From contig NZ_JACIJG010000009.1 in assembly GCF_014199265.1 (NCBI RefSeq), positions 1 to 64,000 on the forward strand: a DNA stretch of 64,000 bases, read 5' to 3'. Below the pieces are notes generated by a model. The model was given only the letters and a program-made list of their open reading frames with translations, ran no database searches and was not told the DNA's origin. Source of the DNA: Brucella daejeonensis (GTDB lineage: Bacteria > Pseudomonadota > Alphaproteobacteria > Rhizobiales > Rhizobiaceae). Made by a program: the position numbers and the translations under genes. Positions 1 to 8,763 of the stretch are shown here, piece by piece. Within the stretch, counting starts at the first letter, position 1. Each line of letters opens with the position of its first letter.

Positions 1-367
1 ATCCACTAGATACATAAACTTACTAGTGGTCTGATTCCGACATTTGCTCGGCGCCTGTATCAGAGGGATGCAAATGTCGGAATCAGACCACTAGCAACAT
101 GGTTTCGCAGAAAACGCCATGTTCAGCTACTTCGGAATTATCTTCTTATTCACATATTTCCCCCACCAATCGCTCTCCCTTTCGTTTTTTTTCGATTTGG
201 GTAATATCGTTTTCGGATTTATTCTGCCATTGGAGGATTCGAAGGTTGATCCTTCGATAAAAATTGCATTCATATAAGTGCAAGGAACAGACTGCAGATG
301 CCGGGGCTTTCGGTCCATCGGAAGATGGGCTCCAATGGTCCGGCAATCTTACACCTGAGGAGGAAAC
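1..367. other. intergenic region upstream of ugpB
   Basis: No credible gene; the ORFs here are short and lack ribosome sites. It holds the palindromic element at 23-94, a small perfect hairpin (CGAAGG at 240-245 with CCTTCG at 251-256), and the ugpB ribosome site GAGGAGG just before 368. Expression signals for the ugp operon must lie here. In other bacteria ugp is phosphate-starvation (PhoB) regulated; I could not make out a convincing Pho box by eye. Confidence 0.7.
23..94. repeat. palindromic element, 25-bp perfect inverted repeat
   Basis: Arms at 23-47 and 70-94 are perfect reverse complements around a 22-base centre. The outer ends read CTAG, as in the MITE-like element at 6468-6737, and the arm contains TGGTCTGATTCCGAC. 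The first nine bases of the window end in CCACTAG, matching the outer end of the right arm, so another copy may finish just before this one. It could be a minimal MITE or an intergenic palindrome. It is too long to be a typical operator. Confidence 0.75.
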
Positions 368-1669
368 ATGCTTATCCGTCTGATCACGACTTCGGCGCTG
401 ACCAGCGCCCTCGCCCTCACCATCGGTTCGCAGGCATTCGCCCAGACGGAACTGGCGTGGTGGCACGGAATGACCGGCGCCAACAATGAAATGGTCGATG
501 AACTCTCGAAGGAATTCAACGAAAGCCAGAGCGAATACAAGGTGGTTCCCGTTTATAAGGGCAGCTACCCTGAAACTTTGAATGCGGGCATTGCCGCTTT
601 CCGCTCAAAGCAGCCTCCAGCGATCCTTCAGGTCTTCGATGCAGGCAGCGGCGTGATGATGGCTGCCGAAGGCGCCGTAGTTCCGGCCGCCGAAGTGCTT
701 GAAAACGGCGGTTTCAAGTTCGACAAGTCCCAGTATCTTCCCGGCATCGTGGCCTATTACTCCAAGCCCGACGGCACGATGCTGTCTTTCCCCTACAATT
801 CCTCATCGCCGATCCTGTATTACAACAAGGACGCCTTCAAGAAGGCTGGCTTGGACGAAAACAACCCGCCGAAAACCTGGCCGGAAGTTTTCGAAGCCGC
901 CAAGAAGATCAAGTCCAGCGACGCTGCTGCGTGTGGCTTTACCTCGACCTGGTTGACCTGGATTCAGACTGAAAACTTCGCCGCATGGAACAACGTGCCC
1001 TACGGTACGAACGAGAACGGCCTGGGCGGCGCTGATGTAAAGCTTGAAATCAATTCACCGCTTTACATCGAGCACTTTCAGGCAATTGCCGATCTCGCCA
1101 AGGACGGTGCCTTCCGTTATGGCGGTCGCACATCGGAAGCCAAGCAGCTCTTCACCTCCGGCGAGTGCGCCATGCTGACGGAGTCCTCCGGCGGTCTGGG
1201 TGACGTCATCAAGTCAGGCCTCAACTACGGTATCGGCCAGCTTCCCTACTACGAAGGCCATGGCCCGCAGAATACCATCCCCGGTGGCGCGGCGCTTTGG
1301 GTTTTCGCCGGACTTAGCGACGAGCAATACAAGGGCGTCGCCCAGTTTTTCAATTTCCTTTCCCAGACCAAGATTCAGGTGAAGCTGCACGAAAAATCCG
1401 GCTATCTGCCGGTAACCATGGCGGCTTACGAAGAGACGAAAAAGTCGGGCTTCTATGAAAAGAACCCCGGCCGCGAAACGCCGATTCTGCAGATGATGGG
1501 CAAAGCGCCTACCGAAAATTCCAAGGGCGTTCGTCTCGTCAACCTGCCTCAGGTTCGCGACATCCTCAATGAAGAGTTCGAAGCGATGCTCGGCGGCAAG
1601 CAGGATGCCAAGACTGCACTGGATAACGCCGTAAAACGTGCCAACGAAGCCATCGCCGCAGCCCAGTAA
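368..1669 (+). CDS. ugpB: sn-glycerol-3-phosphate ABC transporter, periplasmic binding protein
   Basis: The 433-residue protein has a clear Sec signal peptide (residues 1-25, cut after AFA) and the fold of a family 1 extracellular solute-binding protein, starting [19 protein letters not shown]. UgpB captures sn-glycerol-3-phosphate and glycerophosphodiesters in the periplasm and hands them to UgpAE. Its length and sequence fit Brucella-type UgpB. The GAGGAGG site precedes the ATG. It is first of four genes (ugpB-A-E-C), followed by a strong hairpin at 1686-1713 that could keep ugpB mRNA more abundant than the permease part. Substrate is inferred from family and operon. Confidence 0.93.
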   Translation: MLIRLITTSALTSALALTIGSQAFAQTELAWWHGMTGANNEMVDELSKEFNESQSEYKVVPVYKGSYPETLNAGIAAFRSKQPPAILQVFDAGSGVMMAAEGAVVPAAEVLENGGFKFDKSQYLPGIVAYYSKPDGTMLSFPYNSSSPILYYNKDAFKKAGLDENNPPKTWPEVFEAAKKIKSSDAAACGFTSTWLTWIQTENFAAWNNVPYGTNENGLGGADVKLEINSPLYIEHFQAIADLAKDGAFRYGGRTSEAKQLFTSGECAMLTESSGGLGDVIKSGLNYGIGQLPYYEGHGPQNTIPGGAALWVFAGLSDEQYKGVAQFFNFLSQTKIQVKLHEKSGYLPVTMAAYEETKKSGFYEKNPGRETPILQMMGKAPTENSKGVRLVNLPQVRDILNEEFEAMLGGKQDAKTALDNAVKRANEAIAAAQ

Positions 1670-1685
1670 TTTATTGCATTAGCGC

Positions 1686-1713
1686 GACGCCGCCCGTCCT
1701 CATGGGCGGCGTC
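1686..1713 (+). terminator. hairpin between ugpB and ugpA (partial terminator or mRNA stabiliser)
   Basis: GACGCCGCCC at 1686-1695 pairs perfectly with GGGCGGCGTC at 1704-1713 around an 8-base loop. There is no following T run, so read-through into ugpA is expected. Hairpins after a binding-protein gene often protect its transcript from 3' decay. The ATG at 1702 lies inside this loop, which argues against it as the ugpA start. Confidence 0.7.
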
Positions 1714-1734
1714 GCCCCCACGAGGAAGCTCCCC

Positions 1735-2616
1735 GTGCAGAAAGTCACCTTTCCGAATAAAATTCTGCCCTACCTTCTACTCGCGCCACAGATCGTTCTG
1801 ACCGTAGTGTTTTTCTTCTGGCCAGCCAGCCAGGCGATCTATCAATCCTTCCTGCGGGAAGATGCATTCGGGCTCAAGTCAACCTTTGTCGGGTTTGCGA
1901 ATTTCACTGCGGTTCTTTCCGACCCGAATTATCTTCATTCCTTCAAAGTCACGATCGTTTTCAACATCCTGACGGCCTTGCTCGCCATGGGCGTCGCCCT
2001 GTTGCTTGCAACCGCGGCCGACCGTGTCATCCGCGGCAAGACCTTCTACCGGACATTGCTGATCTGGCCCTATGCTGTCGCGCCCGCTGTCGCGGGTATG
2101 CTCTGGCTCTTCATGTTCAATCCGGCGATGGGCACAGTCGCCTATCTATTACGCCGTAACGGCATTGCGTGGGATCCTTTGCTCGACGGCAATCAGGCCA
2201 TGGGACTTGTCGTTGTCGCGGCTGCATGGAAGCAGATTTCCTATAACTTCCTGTTTTTTGTCGCAGGCTTGCAGGCAATTCCCAAATCATTGATCGAAGC
2301 GGCGGCCATTGACGGTGCGCGAGGTGCGCGGCGTTTCTGGACCATAGTATTCCCGCTTCTGGCTCCGACGTCATTCTTCCTGCTCGTGGTCAATACGGTC
2401 TACGCCTTCTTTGACACTTTCGGCATCATCCACGCCGTTACCGGCGGCGGCCCGGCCAAGGCGACGGAGACGCTGGTCTACAAGGTTTACAATGACGGCT
2501 TCGTCAATCTGAATCTCGGCTCGTCTTCGGCGCAGTCCGTCATTTTGATGGCCATTGTGATCGCCCTGACCGCATTCCAGTTCCGCTTCGTCGAGAAGCG
2601 CGTGCATTATTCGTGA
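1735..2616 (+). CDS. ugpA: sn-glycerol-3-phosphate ABC transporter permease
   Basis: Inner-membrane permease of the MalF/UgpA type with about six membrane segments and the EAA loop ([15 protein letters not shown]) that docks the ATPase. I start it at the GTG at 1735 (293 residues, beginning [15 protein letters not shown]), which has GAGGAAG seven bases upstream; the in-frame ATG at 1702 is buried in the preceding hairpin. Together with UgpE it forms the channel for glycerol-3-phosphate delivered by UgpB. The stop overlaps the upstream GTG of ugpE by 4 bases, though a later ugpE start is preferred. Confidence 0.9.
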   Translation: MQKVTFPNKILPYLLLAPQIVLTVVFFFWPASQAIYQSFLREDAFGLKSTFVGFANFTAVLSDPNYLHSFKVTIVFNILTALLAMGVALLLATAADRVIRGKTFYRTLLIWPYAVAPAVAGMLWLFMFNPAMGTVAYLLRRNGIAWDPLLDGNQAMGLVVVAAAWKQISYNFLFFVAGLQAIPKSLIEAAAIDGARGARRFWTIVFPLLAPTSFFLLVVNTVYAFFDTFGIIHAVTGGGPAKATETLVYKVYNDGFVNLNLGSSSAQSVILMAIVIALTAFQFRFVEKRVHYS

Positions 2617-2627
2617 GCGAGGCGACC

Positions 2628-3476
2628 ATGATCGAAAAACGCCCAGTCTCAAATCTGATCGGCCATCTGATCCTGATCCTCGGGATCGTCATCGTTGCCT
2701 TTCCGATCTATTACACCTTTGTCGCCTCGACGATGACCTCTTCGCAGATCATCCGTCCGCCGATCTCGCTTCTGCCCGGTGGCCATATGATGGAGAATTA
2801 CAACGACGCCATTTTCGGCGGTGTCGAGCGCGTGGTAGGTGTCAGCCTCGAGCGACTGCTCTGGAATTCCTTCGTCGTTGCCATGGCAATCGCCATCGGC
2901 AAAATCATCATCTCGTTCATGTCCGCCTTCGCGATCGTGTTCTTCCGCTTTCCGTTGCGCATGTTTTTCTTCTGGATGATCTTCGTGACGCTGATGCTGC
3001 CGGTCGAGGTGCGCATTCTGCCAACCTATAAGGTGGTCGTCGATCTCGGCCTTATCGACACCTATGCGGGACTGACCCTGCCCCTGATGGCCTCTGCAAC
3101 GGCAACCTTCCTGTTCCGCCAGTTCTTCCTCACCATTCCCGGAGAATTGGTGGAAGCCGCGCGCATCGACAATGCCGGACCGTTTCGCTTCATGCGCGAT
3201 ATCCTGCTGCCGCTTTCGAAAACGAACATCGCGGCACTCTTCGTCATTCTCTTCATTTATGGATGGACCCAGTATCTGTGGCCTCTCCTCGTTACCAATG
3301 ACGCCAAGATGAACACCATCATCATAGGTCTACGCCGCATGGTTGACTGGGCCGATGCATCCACACCGTGGAACTACGTCATGGTAACGGCGATCCTCGC
3401 CATCATCCCACCGATCATTGTGGTCGTGCTGATGCAGCGCTGGTTCGTCAAAGGTCTCGTTGAAACGGAAAAGTAA
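2628..3476 (+). CDS. ugpE: sn-glycerol-3-phosphate ABC transporter permease
   Basis: Second permease subunit (MalG/UgpE type), 282 residues from the ATG at 2628 ([14 protein letters not shown]), preceded by GCGAGG. An in-frame GTG at 2613 overlapping the ugpA stop is possible. It has about six hydrophobic segments and the EAA motif [20 protein letters not shown], which contacts UgpC. The stop TAA overlaps the ugpC ATG by one base (TAATG), a sign of translational coupling. Confidence 0.9.
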   Translation: MIEKRPVSNLIGHLILILGIVIVAFPIYYTFVASTMTSSQIIRPPISLLPGGHMMENYNDAIFGGVERVVGVSLERLLWNSFVVAMAIAIGKIIISFMSAFAIVFFRFPLRMFFFWMIFVTLMLPVEVRILPTYKVVVDLGLIDTYAGLTLPLMASATATFLFRQFFLTIPGELVEAARIDNAGPFRFMRDILLPLSKTNIAALFVILFIYGWTQYLWPLLVTNDAKMNTIIIGLRRMVDWADASTPWNYVMVTAILAIIPPIIVVVLMQRWFVKGLVETEK

Positions 3477-4531
3477 TGAGCAAAATCGTTCTTGATAACG
3501 TCCGCAAGAGCTATGGCGGCAATGTTGAAGTCATCAAAGGCGTTTCGCTGGAGATTGAAGACGGTGAATTCGTCGTTCTGGTCGGCCCATCCGGCTGTGG
3601 CAAGTCCACCTTGCTGCGTATGATAGCGGGGCTCGAAAGCATCACGTCCGGCGCCATTGCCATCGGCGACCGTGTGGTAAACGACGTCGAGCCTGCCGAG
3701 CGCGACATTGCCATGGTGTTCCAGAATTACGCGCTCTACCCGCATATGACAGTGCGCGAAAACCTGGCCTATGGTCTGAAAAACCGCAGAACGCCGAAAG
3801 ATGAAATAGAACGCCGCATTGCAAAAGCGGCCAAAGCTCTCGAAATTGAACAGTTTCTGGATCGCAAGCCGCGCCAGCTTTCAGGCGGGCAGCGCCAGCG
3901 CGTCGCCATGGGGCGTGCTATCGTGCGCGAACCGGCCGCCTTTCTTTTCGACGAGCCGCTTTCCAATCTTGACGCCAAACTGCGCGTTCAGATGCGCGTT
4001 GAGATCAAGCGCCTGCAGCGTTCACTTGGCACCACAAGCGTCTATGTGACTCACGATCAGATGGAAGCCATGACCATGGCGGATCGTCTCGTTGTGTTGA
4101 ACGCAGGTCATATCGAACAGGTCGGCACGCCGATCGAACTTTATGAAAAGCCGGCATCGACCTTCGTGGCGACATTCATTGGCTCACCTTCGATGAACCT
4201 GCTCCAGAGCGCGCAAGACACCGTCTGGCAACCGGGCACCGCAGTGAATCTGCCATCTGAAGGTTTCACTATCGGCGTGCGTCCCGAAGACATCCGCATC
4301 CTCGAAGATCGGGAGCCGGACAGCGATGGCTTCAACGCCAAAGTGCGTATCGAGGCAGTCGAACTTGTCGGAGCAGAAAGCTATATTCACGGTGCATTGT
4401 CAGATGGCAAGCCGCTCATATTCCGCGTCGCCGGGCGTTCCACACACAATGTCGATGAAACCGTCAGAGTGGGGTCCAGCGCCAAAAACGTGCACATCTT
4501 TAATGCCAATGGACGACGCGTGAACGACTGA
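3476..4531 (+). CDS. ugpC: sn-glycerol-3-phosphate ABC transporter ATPase
   Basis: 351-residue CUT1-family ATPase. Walker A is GPSGCGKST at residues 37-45, the Q-loop lies near [11 protein letters not shown], the ABC signature is LSGGQRQRV, and Walker B is [14 protein letters not shown]-terminal TOBE/MalK-like regulatory domain follows (about residues 240-350). It powers UgpAE. In enterics the C-terminal domain of UgpC takes part in phosphate feedback; whether that holds here is unknown. Last gene of the operon; no strong terminator before the next gene at 4653. Confidence 0.92.
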   Translation: MSKIVLDNVRKSYGGNVEVIKGVSLEIEDGEFVVLVGPSGCGKSTLLRMIAGLESITSGAIAIGDRVVNDVEPAERDIAMVFQNYALYPHMTVRENLAYGLKNRRTPKDEIERRIAKAAKALEIEQFLDRKPRQLSGGQRQRVAMGRAIVREPAAFLFDEPLSNLDAKLRVQMRVEIKRLQRSLGTTSVYVTHDQMEAMTMADRLVVLNAGHIEQVGTPIELYEKPASTFVATFIGSPSMNLLQSAQDTVWQPGTAVNLPSEGFTIGVRPEDIRILEDREPDSDGFNAKVRIEAVELVGAESYIHGALSDGKPLIFRVAGRSTHNVDETVRVGSSAKNVHIFNANGRRVND

Positions 4532-4652
4532 ACCTGCAAGTGATTGCGCGCCAACGAAAGTGCGCGGTCACTATAATATTCAATTTCTGTTTTGGAATTT
4601 ATCGGATACACAAGGTGGATTGTTTTTTCCGCCCGTGAGGAACTTCCGATAG

Positions 4653-6425
4653 ATGACTCATCCGCAGATTCTGTCCTTCACTGTCATTGCGCTTATGATG
4701 GGGGCATTTATCTGGGGGAAGTTTCGCTATGACGTGGTCGCGCTTTGCGCCCTGCTTCTGGCCATAGCAGTCGGAATAGTCCCCTTCGATCAAGCCTTTT
4801 CCGGCTTCAGCGACGATATCGTCATCATCGTGGGCAGTGCTCTCGTCGTCAGCGCGGGGGTAGCGCGCTCCGGGCTTATGCAGGTGGCGATTCAGCGTTT
4901 TCTGCCGGAACTGAACAGTGTACGCTTGCAGTTGGCGGTACTGGTAGCCCTCGTCACGATTCTTTCAGCCTTCGTGAAAAATGTCGGTGCGCTGGCGATC
5001 ATGATACCGGTCGCCTTCCAGTTCGCGCGCCGCTCGAATGTTTCGCCCTCCACCTTTCTCATGCCGATGGCATTCGGCGCGTTGCTCGGCGGATTGATGA
5101 CGCAGGTGGGCACCTCGCCCAATATCGTGGTTTCGCGCATACGCGGCGAAATGGTCGGTGAGCCTTTCACGATGTTCGACTTCACACCGGTCGGCGCCGT
5201 GCTGTCTGCCGTCGGAATCGTTTATCTCGTATCGTTCTACTGGCTCGTGCCGCAACGCACCCGCGAAAATATCTCGCTCGATGATGCGATTAAGATCAAG
5301 AACTACGCATCCGAAGCCCGTATAACGAAAAACTCCACCATAATCGGCAAACGTGTCACCGATCTTGTCAAGGCAGCTGAGGGCGAAGCGATGGTAACGT
5401 CCATCGTACGCAATGATCAGAGACTGACACCTCTCCCCGACACCGTACTGAACGAAGGCGACGTTGTATTGCTCGAGGGCGATCCCAAGGCCCTCGATAC
5501 TGTTATCAGTACCGGAAAGCTGACCCTGTCGGAAAATCGCAATCCCTCAGAGACCAGCGGCTCCACCGACATTGAAGTGGTCGAGGCGGTGATCGGCAAG
5601 AATTCGAGACTGATCGGCCTCACGGCGCAACGGCTCGCTCTCTTTGCACGGTACGATCTCAATATGCTGGCAGTAAGCCGCCCGGGCGAACGCATTACAG
5701 AACGCCTCAGCGAGGTTATCCTCCGTTTTGGCGATGTGATCGTCCTGCAAGGCAGGCAGGCAAATCTTTCGACTTTCCTGCCCGAATTTGAGTTGCTGCC
5801 GCTCGCCCGCCGCAAACTGATGCTCGGTAGCGTCCGGCGCGGTTTGATCCCGCTTGCCATTTTGATCGCCGCCATTGGAGCAACCGCTTTCAGTCTGGTT
5901 CCCGTTGCAGTGGCATTTTTTGCGGCAGCTGTCGCAATGCTTCTGTTCAGGGTAATACCCCTCAACGAGGTCTATGACGAAATTGACGGTCCGATTCTCG
6001 TCATGCTGGCAGCACTCATTCCTGTATCGGATGCGCTCAGGACCACCGGAGGTACGGAACTCATCGCCACCGGGCTTGCCTCGATAGGTCACCAACTGCC
6101 ACCAGCGGGTGCGCTGGCACTAATGCTCGTCGCAGCCATGATGGTCACACCGTTTCTCAACAATGCAGCGACCGTTCTTGTCATGGCCCCCATTGCAACC
6201 AGCTTTGCGTCGGGACTGGGGTTCAAGCCTGAAGCATTTTTGATGGCAGTCGCCATTGGCGCAGGCTGCGATTTCCTGACGCCGATCGGCCATCAATGCA
6301 ATACGCTCGTCATGGGACCCGGAGGATACAAGTTCAGCGACTATCCGCGCCTGGGCCTACCACTTTCGATCATTATCGCCATTGTAACGGTGCCGACCCT
6401 GATGTTCTTCTGGCCGCTGAGATAA
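4653..6425 (+). CDS. SLC13/CitMHS-type permease with two TrkA_C domains
   Basis: 590-residue membrane protein. The N-terminal half (residues 1-205) and C-terminal part (about 400-590) are hydrophobic, with the anion:Na+ symporter-like layout. Between them lie two RCK_C/TrkA_C modules (about 220-300 and 315-395; GDVVLLEGDP and GDVIVLQGRQ are the typical turns). This architecture occurs in sulfate, dicarboxylate or other anion carriers; the substrate cannot be told from sequence. GAGGAAC precedes the ATG. It stands alone, 121 bases after ugpC, and may be a separate unit. Confidence 0.8.
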   Translation: MTHPQILSFTVIALMMGAFIWGKFRYDVVALCALLLAIAVGIVPFDQAFSGFSDDIVIIVGSALVVSAGVARSGLMQVAIQRFLPELNSVRLQLAVLVALVTILSAFVKNVGALAIMIPVAFQFARRSNVSPSTFLMPMAFGALLGGLMTQVGTSPNIVVSRIRGEMVGEPFTMFDFTPVGAVLSAVGIVYLVSFYWLVPQRTRENISLDDAIKIKNYASEARITKNSTIIGKRVTDLVKAAEGEAMVTSIVRNDQRLTPLPDTVLNEGDVVLLEGDPKALDTVISTGKLTLSENRNPSETSGSTDIEVVEAVIGKNSRLIGLTAQRLALFARYDLNMLAVSRPGERITERLSEVILRFGDVIVLQGRQANLSTFLPEFELLPLARRKLMLGSVRRGLIPLAILIAAIGATAFSLVPVAVAFFAAAVAMLLFRVIPLNEVYDEIDGPILVMLAALIPVSDALRTTGGTELIATGLASIGHQLPPAGALALMLVAAMMVTPFLNNAATVLVMAPIATSFASGLGFKPEAFLMAVAIGAGCDFLTPIGHQCNTLVMGPGGYKFSDYPRLGLPLSIIIAIVTVPTLMFFWPLR

Positions 6426-6426
6426 A

Positions 6427-6466
6427 GCGCCGATCTGATTCAATCAGCTCGAAACGCGCTCCAAGA
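6427..6466. repeat. dispersed intergenic repeat, copy 1
   Basis: About 40 bases align without gaps to 50941-50980, sharing GCGCC at the left and TCGAAACGCG on the right with a few mismatches in between. The core is a weak dyad (GATCTGATT/AATCAGCTC). It lies immediately next to the left end of the MITE-like element. It resembles the palindromic mosaic repeats known in Rhizobiales intergenic DNA; assignment to a named family is not possible here. Confidence 0.6.
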
Positions 6467-6467
6467 T

Positions 6468-6737
6468 CTAGGGTCAGGACCTATTAATTTGGTGGAAATG
6501 GTGTGAGGCCATCCGTCTGGATACGAGGAGAAAAGGCGAAGGAAATGTGGTTCATTTTCAAGCCTTTTCGACAAAGTAGCCGAGCGGATGGACCACATCC
6601 TTCGGACACCGAAATGACTGGTGATCTGCGGCGTCAAGCCGCTCAACCGGGGGAACCACCCCGTTTTTCGCGTCTTTCCTTGCAGCTCTTGTCATTTCAG
6701 GTGCCATTTTCATCAAATTAATAGGTCCTGACCCTAG
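6468..6737. mobile_element. MITE-like element, 270 bp, with 24-bp perfect terminal inverted repeats
   Basis: The ends at 6468-6491 and 6714-6737 are perfect 24-base inverted repeats beginning CTAGGGTCAGGACC. Similarity continues imperfectly for about 12 further bases inward. The interior has only short open frames (6503-6721 plus, 6440-6646 minus) with no transposase motifs. The outer CTAG matches the YTAR-type target preferred by IS5-group transposases, so it may be mobilised in trans by such an element. The right end provides the stop codon of gntK. Confidence 0.8.
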
Positions 6738-7234
6738 ACCTGAACCGAAGAAATCCAGTCGAGACTATCCGATACGATCTTCTCGACAGGCTCCGCAATA
6801 TCCGCACGAAATACCAGCGGTTCGCCGACCGGGCTTTCGAGGGTTGCGATCTGACTTTCAAGCATCGATAGCGGCATGAAATGACCGGTGCGGTGTCCCA
6901 TATGCTCATGCAGCACATCGAAACTGCCATCCAGAAAAACGATAAGCACCGGCGCTCCTGCAGCACTGCGCAGACGGTCACGATAGCTCTTCTTGAGTGC
7001 CGAACAGGAAATGATGATACCATCACTTGTCCCAGCCAGACGCTCGCCAATCTCGTCAAGCCATGGCCAGCGGTCGTCATCCCGCAAGGGAATACCCGCC
7101 GACATTTTATCTACATTGGCTTTGGGATGCAGGGAATCGCCTTCCAGAAAAGGAAGCGTCAGTGCCTCGGCAATTTTCTCACCTACAGTTGATTTACCGG
7201 ACCCCGAAACACCCATTACGATAATACGCAGCAT
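6734..7234 (-). CDS. gntK: gluconokinase
   Basis: Small P-loop kinase of 166 residues: Walker A GVSGSGKST at residues 8-16, then SLHPKANVDKMSAGIPLRDDDR, the hallmark of GntK-type gluconokinases. It phosphorylates D-gluconate to 6-phosphogluconate for the Entner-Doudoroff and pentose-phosphate routes. Start chosen at 7234 because TGAGGAAT lies five bases upstream; an ATG at 7249 overlaps the SDR stop but has no site. The TAG stop lies inside the CTAG end of the adjacent MITE-like element, so the C-terminus (ISSVQV) borders the insertion. Last gene of the minus-strand arm. Confidence 0.9.
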   Translation of the reverse strand: MLRIIVMGVSGSGKSTVGEKIAEALTLPFLEGDSLHPKANVDKMSAGIPLRDDDRWPWLDEIGERLAGTSDGIIISCSALKKSYRDRLRSAAGAPVLIVFLDGSFDVLHEHMGHRTGHFMPLSMLESQIATLESPVGEPLVFRADIAEPVEKIVSDSLDWISSVQV

Positions 7235-7241
7235 CAATTCC

Positions 7242-8015
7242 TCATACACTCGCGGTCATGCCGCCATCGACGTGCAGAACCTGTCCATTGACGAAAGAAG
7301 AGGCATCGCTGCTCAGGAACACCGCCGCGCCAACCAGTTCTTCGACATCGCCCCAGCGACCTGCCGGAGTTCGCTTTTCCAGCCATGCCGTAAATTCGGG
7401 ACTTTCCACCAATGCCTGATTCAGCGGCGTCTTGAAATAGCCGGGCGCAATCGCGTTTATCTGTAATCCGTGACCAGCCCAGTCGGTCGCCATGCCACGC
7501 GTCAGGTTGCGGATCGCTCCCTTGGTCGCAGTGTAGGGTGCGATGGACGGTCGCGCGAGTTCGCTTTGAACCGAAGCAATATTGATGATCTTCCCGCGTC
7601 CGCGCGGGATCATGTGACGGGCGACCGCCTGCCCGGCATAGAATGCGCTGGAAACATTTGTTTCCAGAAGCTGCTGCCATTTCTCGATTGGAAAATCCTC
7701 AAGCGGCGCGCGATATTGCATACCCGCATTGTTTATCAGAATATCCAGTGGACCGATTTCTTCCTCAATTGCATCGACAGCCGCGCGGACTTCTTCAGCA
7801 TCCGTGACGTCAAACACCGACGCGAAGACTGAAAAACCATCCTGTTCCAGAACAGTTACCGCAGAATCGACCTTGTTCCGGTCACGCCCGTTGATGATGA
7901 CCGTCGCGCCGTGTTCGGCAAGCCCTCTGGCAAGAGCGAAGCCAATCCCCTGGCTTGAACCGGTTATCAGGGCGATACGCCCTTCCAGATTGAAAAGTTC
8001 GAAAGAGCGAGCCAT
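7242..8015 (-). CDS. gluconate 5-dehydrogenase-like short-chain dehydrogenase
   Basis: 257-residue classical SDR: TGSSQGIG cofactor motif at residues 18-25, NNAG near 95-98, catalytic Ser148, Tyr161 and Lys165 (YTATK). The whole sequence resembles Gno/IdnO proteins that interconvert D-gluconate and 5-ketogluconate. Adjacent gluconokinase supports a gluconate or idonate role: reduce 5-ketogluconate to gluconate, then phosphorylate. The start overlaps the gntR stop by one base (TGATG), and gntK follows after 7 bases, so the three are co-translated. Exact substrate is inferred. Confidence 0.8.
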   Translation of the reverse strand: MARSFELFNLEGRIALITGSSQGIGFALARGLAEHGATVIINGRDRNKVDSAVTVLEQDGFSVFASVFDVTDAEEVRAAVDAIEEEIGPLDILINNAGMQYRAPLEDFPIEKWQQLLETNVSSAFYAGQAVARHMIPRGRGKIINIASVQSELARPSIAPYTATKGAIRNLTRGMATDWAGHGLQINAIAPGYFKTPLNQALVESPEFTAWLEKRTPAGRWGDVEELVGAAVFLSSDASSFVNGQVLHVDGGMTASV

Positions 8016-8722
8016 CAGAAAGTTTCCAGTTTGAGACCGACGCGGCTTGCGGCCTCGACGATGTGGTGGCGCATTACTTCGCGGGCGCGAAGCGGATCAC
8101 GGGAAAAAATTGCGTCTCTGATCGCGGTATGCTCATCAATGGTCACCGCAACGATCTGCTCCAGTACGGCACGCGCACGTGCAGCCTTTATGGCCTGATT
8201 GATGCGCTCAGCGATAAAGCCGAGAACGGAGGGGAAATACTCATTATGCGTAGCTGCGGCAAGCGCGCGGTGAAACGCCAGGTCGGCGGCAATACCCGCA
8301 TCCGTCCATTTTCGCGCGCCGCTCATTTCATCGAGCGCTTCGTCCATTCGCGTCATGTCAGCAGCGTCGTGATGCACGGCGGCAAGGCCCGCCGCCTCAA
8401 TCTCAAGCGCCATTCGCAATTGAAAGAGGCTTCTGAAATTATCGACATTGACGAGCGTCTCAGGCTCTATGCGGATTGCATGACGCCTGTCAGGCTCTGT
8501 CACGAAAGCCCCGACGCCTTGCCGGGTTTCGATAAGCCCCTCATTACGCAACTGCGCAATCGCTTCACGCACGACGGAACGACTTACCGCGAAGCTCTGC
8601 GCGAGATTGTGTTCGGTCGGCAATTTTTGCCCCGGGAGGAGACTCCCTTCGTTGATCTGCCGTGTGATTTCGGAAGCAATACGGCCGGGAAGCTGCTCAT
8701 TGCGCCTGATTTCTCCAAACAA
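8015..8722 (-). CDS. GntR-family (FCD/FadR subfamily) transcriptional regulator
   Basis: 235 residues. The N-terminal winged helix-turn-helix (KLPTEHNLAQSFAVSRSVVREAIAQL is split here as KLPTEHNLAQ and SRSVVREAIA) is followed by an all-helical FCD ligand domain. That domain contains the conserved Asp and His residues that often bind a metal for carboxylate sensing (AADLAFHRALAAATHN; DEHTAI; MRHHIVEA). It lies inside the minus-strand arm and is the obvious regulator of the sugar-acid locus. FCD regulators bind TTRTCnGAYAA-like sites, and such sites occur at 10346-10356 and 13620-13630. The inducer is probably a sugar acid. Confidence 0.85.
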   Translation of the reverse strand: MFGEIRRNEQLPGRIASEITRQINEGSLLPGQKLPTEHNLAQSFAVSRSVVREAIAQLRNEGLIETRQGVGAFVTEPDRRHAIRIEPETLVNVDNFRSLFQLRMALEIEAAGLAAVHHDAADMTRMDEALDEMSGARKWTDAGIAADLAFHRALAAATHNEYFPSVLGFIAERINQAIKAARARAVLEQIVAVTIDEHTAIRDAIFSRDPLRAREVMRHHIVEAASRVGLKLETF

Positions 8723-8763
8723 AATGATGAAGCCTCCCTGTTTCTCCGCGGAAAGGTGTGTCG

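Noticed and set aside
6503-6721. 72-codon frame inside the MITE-like element
   Set aside because: No transposase motif and no ribosome site; not a coding gene.
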